Assembly (NCBI RefSeq): GCF_000422985.1 | Contig: NZ_AUHC01000001.1 | Location: forward strand, 310,001-374,000 | Direction: 5' to 3' | Source: Erythrobacter cryptus DSM 12079 | Lineage (GTDB): Bacteria; Pseudomonadota; Alphaproteobacteria; Sphingomonadales; Sphingomonadaceae | DNA length: 64,000 bases | Shown: in pieces, positions 58,072-64,000 of the stretch | Position numbering within the stretch: position 1 is the first letter of the stretch | Layout of the letters: each line of letters begins with the position of its first letter | The notes under the pieces: generated by a model | What the model saw: only the letters and a program-made list of their open reading frames with translations | Database searches by the model: none | Told to the model about the DNA's origin: nothing | Translations under genes and position numbers: made by a program

Positions 58072-59048
58072 GGCGCGCCGCGCTTGTTGCCGCGCTGCTG
58101 GGGCTCGCCGCGCCGGCGCCGCTCGCCGCGCAGCACCATCACCACGGGGCAGAAATGCCCGCGCCCGCGCCAGCGCCCGCGCCAGCCCCCACGCCAGACC
58201 CGGCACCGGCGCCCGATCCCCATGCCGGGCATGCGGGCGCGGATGCGGGAGCGGGTGAGGCGCCGGACGAAGCGGCGAGTGACTCGCTGTCCCCCGGCCC
58301 CGCGTTCGAGACCCCGCCCCCGCCCGAGGCCGGCAGCGGCCCGCCGCGCGCCGCCGATGCGATCTGGGGCGCTAAGGCCATGGCCGCCGCGCGCGCGGCG
58401 CTGCGCCGCAGCCATGGTGATTTTCCCCTGTTCTGGTTTCAGGGGGATCGGCTGGAGACGCAGCTGCGCGAGGGGGCCGATGGCTTCCTCTGGGATATCC
58501 AGGGCTATTATGGCGGGCCGACGCGGCGGCTGTGGTTCAAGAGCGAGGGCGAAGGCGCTTGGGGCGATGGGGTGGAGGAGGCCGAGCTTCAGGCGCTCTA
58601 TGCCGAGGCGATTGCCCCCTTCTGGGACGTGCAGGCCGGCCTGCGCCAGGATCTCGCCGGGCCGGAGACCACCCATGCGGTGATCGGGGTGCAGGGCCTT
58701 GCGCCCTACATGTTCGAGATCGATGCGGCGCTGTTCCTGAGCACCCGCGGCGACGTTACCGCGCGGATCGAGGCCGAGATCGACCAGCGCATCACCCAGC
58801 GCCTGATCCTCCAGCCGCGCGTGGAAGCCAACCTTTCAGCACAGGACATCCCCCGGCTCGGCATTGGCGCGGGGCTCGATGAACTCGCGCTCGGCGCAAG
58901 GCTGCGCTATGAATTCGCACGCGAATTTGCCCCCTATGTGGGTATCGAGCAATCCTGGCGCGGCGGGCGCGGCGCCGATTTCGCCCGCGCCCGGGGCGAG
59001 GACCCTTCCGTCACCAGCCTCGTTGCCGGCATCCGTTTCTGGTTCTGA
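58068..59048 (+). CDS. copB: Copper resistance outer-membrane protein CopB
   Basis: A 326-aa protein with a signal peptide and then a His/Pro/Ala-rich stretch ('QHHHHGAEMPAPAPAPAP' and 'DPHAGHAGA') that probably binds copper. The beta-barrel part begins at 'FPLFWFQGDRLE' and ends in 'VAGIRFWF', an outer-membrane C-terminal Phe. 'PYMFEIDAALFLS' and 'RLGIGAGLDELALGARLRYE' (about 262-281) are CopB hallmarks. The start GTG at 58068 overlaps the copA stop as GTGA. Confidence 0.93.
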   Translation: MRRAALVAALLGLAAPAPLAAQHHHHGAEMPAPAPAPAPAPTPDPAPAPDPHAGHAGADAGAGEAPDEAASDSLSPGPAFETPPPPEAGSGPPRAADAIWGAKAMAAARAALRRSHGDFPLFWFQGDRLETQLREGADGFLWDIQGYYGGPTRRLWFKSEGEGAWGDGVEEAELQALYAEAIAPFWDVQAGLRQDLAGPETTHAVIGVQGLAPYMFEIDAALFLSTRGDVTARIEAEIDQRITQRLILQPRVEANLSAQDIPRLGIGAGLDELALGARLRYEFAREFAPYVGIEQSWRGGRGADFARARGEDPSVTSLVAGIRFWF

Positions 59049-59073
59049 TCGCAAGCCCCAAGGAGTTCACCCG

Positions 59074-59466
59074 ATGCGTTTGACGCCTGCCCTTGCCGCC
59101 CTTGCCCTTGGCCTTGGTCTTGGCCTTGCCGTGCCCACGCCGCTTGCCGCCGAGGTTCAGCTCGTTGCCTCCACCCCGGCCGACAAGGCCAGCGCCAAGT
59201 CCCCCCGGGTGGTGCGGCTCGCTTTCAGCGAGAAGGTCGATCCGGCGCGCAGCGTCGCGGCGATCGTGATGACGGCGATGCCGGGCGTGGCCAATCACGG
59301 CGAAATGCCGATCCGCAATTTCACCCCCAGCTGGTCAAAGGATGGCAAAACCCTCGAGCTCAGGCTGCGCCAGGCGCTGCCCGCGGGCACCTATGAGGTG
59401 CGCTGGCAGGCCGCCGGGGCCGATGGCAAGCTGGTGCGCGGCAAGTTCGGCTTCACCGTGGGCTGA
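59074..59466 (+). CDS. copC: CopC-family periplasmic protein lacking usual Cu(II) histidines
   Basis: A 130-aa protein with a signal peptide (MRLTPALAALALGLGLGLAVPTPLAA) and a CopC domain ('LVASTPADKA', 'VVRLAFSEKVDP', 'GTYEVRWQAAGADGK'). Mature CopC normally begins with His and has 'DGHP' near the end; here the mature start is Glu-Val-Gln-Leu and the later motif reads 'DGKLV', so the Cu(II) site appears lost. The Met/His segment 'MTAMPGVANHGEMP' keeps a Cu(I)-type site. AGGAG eight bases before the ATG decides the start. Third gene of the copABC run. Confidence 0.87.
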   Translation: MRLTPALAALALGLGLGLAVPTPLAAEVQLVASTPADKASAKSPRVVRLAFSEKVDPARSVAAIVMTAMPGVANHGEMPIRNFTPSWSKDGKTLELRLRQALPAGTYEVRWQAAGADGKLVRGKFGFTVG

Positions 59467-59475
59467 GCGCCCCCT

Positions 59476-59497
59476 GCCCCGCCCCCGCTCGCGGGGC
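59476..59497. terminator. Hairpin between convergent copC and bamD
   Basis: GCCCCGC and GCGGGGC form a perfect 7-bp stem with an 8-nt loop, placed 10 bases after copC and 11 before the end of bamD. No T-run is present on either side. It is the only structure in the 41-bp gap. Confidence 0.5.
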
Positions 59498-59507
59498 GCG
59501 CTCCCGG

Positions 59508-60302
59508 TCAGGACGGGGTGACGCCGCTGGCGTGCTTCTGCACCAGTTGGTAAGCGCGTTCGTACCACTTCGAGCCGGGGTAATTGGCCCCCAGCACCGC
59601 GGCATATTTCACCGCCTCGGCCGGCAGGCCAAGGGCAAGGCTGCTCTCGCACAGGCGGTAGAGCGCCTCGGGCGTGTGGCTGGTGGTCTGGAACTTGTCG
59701 ATCACGTTGCGAAAGCGCAAATCGGCGGCCAGCCACAGCCCGCGGCGCTGGTAGTGGCGGCCGATCTCCATCTCCTTGCCGGCCAGGTGATCGGCGACGA
59801 GATCAAGCTTGAGCCGCGCATCGGCGGCATATTCGCTCTGGGGAAAACGGCGGTTGACCTCGCGCAGCGCGGTCTGCGCCTGTTCGGTGATCTTCTGGTC
59901 GCGGTTCACATCGCTGATCTGCTCGTAGTAGCTGAGCGCGATCAGATAGTAGGCATAGGGCGCATCCTTGTTGCCCGGATGGATCGAGAGGAAGCGCTGG
60001 GCGTTCTGGATTGCCTTGTTGTAATCGCGCGCGACATAATAGCTGAAGGCGCTCATCAGCTGGGCGCGGCGGGCCCAGGGCGAATAGGGGTGCTGGCGCT
60101 CGACCTCATCGAACAGCGCCGCGGCCTGGAGCGTGTTGCCCTTGTCGAGCCGCTCCTGCGCGGCGGCATAGAGCGTTTCGACATCGCGCGCGACATAGGC
60201 GACATCGCGCCCGGCCTTGTTGCCGGCGCAGGCGGAAAGGCTGGCGGCCGCCGCGGCAAGCAGCGCGGCGCGGGCAAGGCGGGGGGAGATGATCTTGGCC
60301 AT
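59508..60302 (-). CDS. bamD: Outer membrane protein assembly factor BamD
   Basis: A 264-aa lipoprotein of the BAM complex, which inserts beta-barrel proteins. The lipobox is 'LSAC' (Cys25), followed by five TPR-like repeats with 'VETLYAAAQERLDKGN', 'FDEVERQHPYSPWARRAQLMSAFSYY' (about 64-89) and 'FLSIHPGNKDAPYAYYLIALSYYEQI' (about 103-128), all typical. The ATG lies 8 bases after a strong -10 box, with no ribosome binding site between, so the mRNA is probably leaderless. Confidence 0.95.
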   Translation of the reverse strand: MAKIISPRLARAALLAAAAASLSACAGNKAGRDVAYVARDVETLYAAAQERLDKGNTLQAAALFDEVERQHPYSPWARRAQLMSAFSYYVARDYNKAIQNAQRFLSIHPGNKDAPYAYYLIALSYYEQISDVNRDQKITEQAQTALREVNRRFPQSEYAADARLKLDLVADHLAGKEMEIGRHYQRRGLWLAADLRFRNVIDKFQTTSHTPEALYRLCESSLALGLPAEAVKYAAVLGANYPGSKWYERAYQLVQKHASGVTPS

Positions 60303-60339
60303 GGCCCGGCTCTATAACGGCCGCCGGGCTGAACGCCAA
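60303..60339 (-). promoter_or_regulatory. bamD promoter, near-leaderless
   Basis: On the minus strand TTGGCG (60339-60334) and TATAGA (60316-60311) are 17 bp apart. The expected start is around 60304, one or two bases before the bamD ATG at 60302. Confidence 0.62.
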
Positions 60340-60410
60340 GTGAAGCTGCAAGCTCCATCCCCATGGCCCACGGTTTCCTACTTGCGCGCCCTGTGATTTC
60401 CTCGCCCGCC

Positions 60411-61220
60411 ATGACCCGTCGCAAGCCGCCCCGCACCGCCCAGCCCCCCGTGCCCGCCGGGGAACTCCCCCCCTTCACCCCCGTCCCGCGCCAATCGCCG
60501 CGCCACGATGGCTGGACGCCCGAGCGCCAGATCGCCTTCATCGAGGCGCTGGCCGACACCGGCTCGGTCGAGGCGGCGAGCCGGGCGGTGGGGATGAGTG
60601 CGCGCGGCGCCTATCACCTGCGCCGCCAGAGTGGGGCCGAGAGCTTCCGCGCCGCCTGGGAGGCCGCGCTCCAGCTCGGCGTGGCGCGGATCGAGGATGT
60701 GGTGATGGACCGCGCGCTCAACGGGGTTGAGGAGCCGGTCTATTCCTATGGCAAGCTGATCGGTACGCGCCGGCGCTACAACGACCGGCTGCTGATGTTC
60801 ATCCTCAGGAACCGCGCGCCCGAGCGCTTTGCCGACGGGCGCTCCAAGGCGCTCAACGCGATCGGCCGGATGCAGCTTGAACAGCTCAAGGAGAAGTGGC
60901 GCAAGGAATGGGAGGCCGAGCGGCCGAAGGTGACCCAGGCCGAGGTCCGCGCCAGCATCGAGCGCAAGATCGCGCAGATCCGCAAGGAGGTCGAGGCCGA
61001 GCGCGCCGCGCTCTGGGCGCAGATGAGCGATGAGACCAAGACCGCCTGGGCGCGCTTCGTCGAGCTGCGCGAGCGCGATCTTGCCGCAATCAAGGCCAAC
61101 GCCGAAGGGCGCAAGCTGATCGCGGTGGAATGGAACGCCCGTGCGGAGACCTTTTCGGCGGGCGGGACGGCGCCGGGTGCGGGGGCGGCAGATGCGCCGG
61201 AGGGCCGCGGCGCGGGGTGA
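60411..61220 (+). CDS. Helix-turn-helix protein, terminase small subunit-like
   Basis: A 269-aa protein. 'WTPERQIAFIEALADTGSVEAASRAVGMS' (about 35-63) is a helix-turn-helix of the kind in phage terminase small subunits, followed by 'AYHLRRQSGAESFRAAWEAAL' (64-84) and a long charged coil (150-240). No phage genes are nearby, so it is probably a domesticated DNA-binding protein; similar hypotheticals occur in sphingomonads as I recall. The ATG at 60411 is chosen over one 48 bases earlier; neither has a clear ribosome binding site. Confidence 0.72.
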   Translation: MTRRKPPRTAQPPVPAGELPPFTPVPRQSPRHDGWTPERQIAFIEALADTGSVEAASRAVGMSARGAYHLRRQSGAESFRAAWEAALQLGVARIEDVVMDRALNGVEEPVYSYGKLIGTRRRYNDRLLMFILRNRAPERFADGRSKALNAIGRMQLEQLKEKWRKEWEAERPKVTQAEVRASIERKIAQIRKEVEAERAALWAQMSDETKTAWARFVELRERDLAAIKANAEGRKLIAVEWNARAETFSAGGTAPGAGAADAPEGRGAG

Positions 61221-61279
61221 GCGCGGGCGTGGTCGGATCGCTGGATTTTTTGCTCAGCAGGGTTTGAGGGGGCGAAGCC

Positions 61280-62149
61280 TCAGGCCGAAAAGGCGTGAAA
61301 GCTGCGATGCCATGACAGGAATTGCGGGTGGGGGTGATCGGCTTCACGGGCTGGCAAAAAGAGTTTGCCGGTGGGATTGATGATAGCCTCAACACCGCTC
61401 CGGTCATTGACCTTCCGGTGGATCATGATTTCGTAATTGTCGGCAATGCCGATCAGGCCACGATCAAACATCCAATGTGCCGTGCCTGACAAGGCAAGCC
61501 CGTTCCTGATCGAATCTGGCCCACCATGTTCGACAGGACGAATATGCGCGGCTTCGGCTTCGAGTCGACCGCCCCCGTTAACAAGGCGCCATCCGGTTAC
61601 CGCACAGCGGCCGTCATAGGCGTGGAGCACCGCGCGCCGGAACGCGCGATCGCGAAAGGGGCGGCTGAGAAGGGACTGGACGAGTGGGCGCTCGACTTCA
61701 AATGGCGTCTGTTCTTCGCGAAAGACGTGGGGCGGCTCGGGCTCGCCAATGCGCGGCAACATCTCATCATCAGGCAAACCCAGAGAGACAATTCGGGCGA
61801 AATCAGATGGCGAAAGTGGGCGCACCGCGGCCTGCGCATTGGCAAGATCGCGCTCGACGGGTTGGCCATCAACAATATGGGGCACGGTGGGGTTGAACGG
61901 CAAATAGCTGCCCGGTTCGATAAGGGCGCGAAAGTGATCCACCCGGTCGGGATCGGGAATGATCTTGGCGACCTTGGCAACGGCAAAGAAGCCTTTTGAG
62001 TTCGGAACCTTCACCGGCTCGCGGTAAACGATCCAGTCGCCTATCATGTGCCTGGCGCGGGACAGGTAGATTTTGGGAAACTGGTAATGGACCTCCGGGA
62101 TGTCGTCGTAGATCGACCCGTCCTTGTGCATGAAGACGCCAAAGCCCAT
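61280..62149 (-). CDS. HNH endonuclease with N-terminal PUA/EVE-like domain
   Basis: A 289-aa protein of a family seen across proteobacteria. The N-terminal part (1-110) with 'GFGVFMHKDGSIYDDIPEVHYQFP' (2-25), 'DWIVYREPVK' and 'ALIEPGSYLPFNPTVPH' looks like a PUA/EVE-type modified-base reader. The C-terminal part has 'CAVTGWRL', 'AEAAHIRPVEHGGPDSIRNGLALS' (about 203-226) and 'WMFDRGLI', an HNH nuclease. I infer a defence nuclease against modified DNA. Its GC is visibly lower than that of its neighbours, suggesting recent gain. The frame 30 codons upstream lacks similarity. Confidence 0.82.
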   Translation of the reverse strand: MGFGVFMHKDGSIYDDIPEVHYQFPKIYLSRARHMIGDWIVYREPVKVPNSKGFFAVAKVAKIIPDPDRVDHFRALIEPGSYLPFNPTVPHIVDGQPVERDLANAQAAVRPLSPSDFARIVSLGLPDDEMLPRIGEPEPPHVFREEQTPFEVERPLVQSLLSRPFRDRAFRRAVLHAYDGRCAVTGWRLVNGGGRLEAEAAHIRPVEHGGPDSIRNGLALSGTAHWMFDRGLIGIADNYEIMIHRKVNDRSGVEAIINPTGKLFLPAREADHPHPQFLSWHRSFHAFSA

Positions 62150-62539
62150 GCGGATGTGATCGAGCGCGACGCCACGCAAGTCAAGCGGCAGACGGCTCTG
62201 GTTCCGGTGCGCTGGGCAGCACAGATGGCCCGGCCTCAAAGCTAAGCTGGGCGCGCCAGAGCGAGCACATCGCCGCGGCCTCAGGCGAAGCCGTGGGGTG
62301 AGCCTTCGGAAAGCAATGCGATCCTCCTGGTGCCCCGACCGTCAGGCGCAAACCCGTTGCAGGTTAACAGCAGCGTTATCCGCCCCACCGCAACTTGCGG
62401 CGGTCTTGCGTCCAGTTGACGGCAAAGTTGCGGACGAGCCGCGGCAAAGCCGCGGCTTGCGTCGAACGGGTTGGCCTGCGGCCATCCACCGGCCGGAATG
62501 CGGCCTCTCGCGGACGCGCCTGCGGCGTGTTCGCGGGCC
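62150..62539. other. 390-bp gap with several hairpins, no gene seen
   Basis: It contains a perfect 9-bp hairpin (AGCCGCGGC at 62437-62445, GCCGCGGCT at 62449-62457, loop AAA) and an imperfect hairpin at 62509-62535 five bases after lepA, a possible lepA terminator without T-run. I saw no open frame with a ribosome binding site and no RNA gene. It is the largest gap in the window. Confidence 0.55.

Positions 62540-64000
<1,461 letters not shown>

Noticed and set aside
61246..61251. T6 run after the terminase-like gene as an intrinsic terminator
   Set aside because: No GC-rich stem lies directly before the T-run.

Overview
The window is high-GC (roughly 65-70%) chromosomal DNA, densely packed with genes on both strands. 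The gene families point to an alphaproteobacterium of the Sphingomonadales (Sphingomonadaceae/Erythrobacteraceae type). The evidence is a pair of exosortase-A-associated hydrolases at the left edge, the ETF-ubiquinone oxidoreductase, CsoR/CopABC, NsrR and M56/BlaI gene types, an intergenic repeat of the kind that translates as 'FALSLSKG', and the close relatedness of the housekeeping proteins to that order. I assign no species. I saw no rRNA, tRNA, CRISPR array, transposase or integrase. About 62 protein genes are supported, plus one gene broken by a frameshift; the first and last genes run off the window.

Left part (1-13.9 kb): the end of an exosortase/EPS locus, then a leftward block (RNA methyltransferase, NAD(P)HX repair enzyme, small lipoprotein, ilvD, N-formylglutamate amidohydrolase-like gene, ispE, ETF-QO) in which neighbours repeatedly overlap through GTGA junctions. 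A rightward block follows: degenerate uracil-DNA-glycosylase-like protein, soluble lytic transglycosylase, MoaB, YbjN protein and a PA0069-type radical SAM protein whose start codon lies inside a perfect parS-like palindrome.

Centre-left (13.9-30.8 kb): an AT-rich promoter island precedes an S8 (subtilisin-like) peptidase and a small protein that resembles the peptidase's own propeptide. Then come DUF1330, GNAT and acyl-CoA synthetase genes, dnaE, glutathione peroxidase coupled to the Lol lipoprotein exporter genes, purF, an SDR, a PilZ protein, a serine hydrolase and a photolyase, ending in a REP-like hairpin pair.

Centre-right (30.8-50 kb): a YdjM-like membrane hydrolase, an esterase with rppH, a TPR protein, an RsmB-type methyltransferase, guaB, an M28 peptidase with a 3-hydroxybutyrate dehydrogenase, a neutral zinc metallopeptidase, and a BlaI/M56 sensor pair with two clear BlaI-type operators. 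Next is a nitric-oxide cluster (NsrR, truncated haemoglobin, membrane protein, DUF1971) bracketed by 67-bp direct repeats, then a C13 peptidase and sdhC-sdhD-sdhA without an adjacent sdhB.

Right part (50-64 kb): prmA, cinA-type gene, ligA, a hydrolase and recN. A copper module follows (frameshifted csoR, copA, copB, copC, with a CsoR-type operator), then bamD. A small accessory patch (terminase-small-subunit-like DNA-binding protein and an HNH endonuclease of visibly lower GC) precedes lepA, which is cut by the right edge.

The most unusual signals are the S8 peptidase with its stand-alone propeptide-like partner, the parS palindrome embedded in a start codon, the direct repeats around the NO cluster, and the broken csoR.
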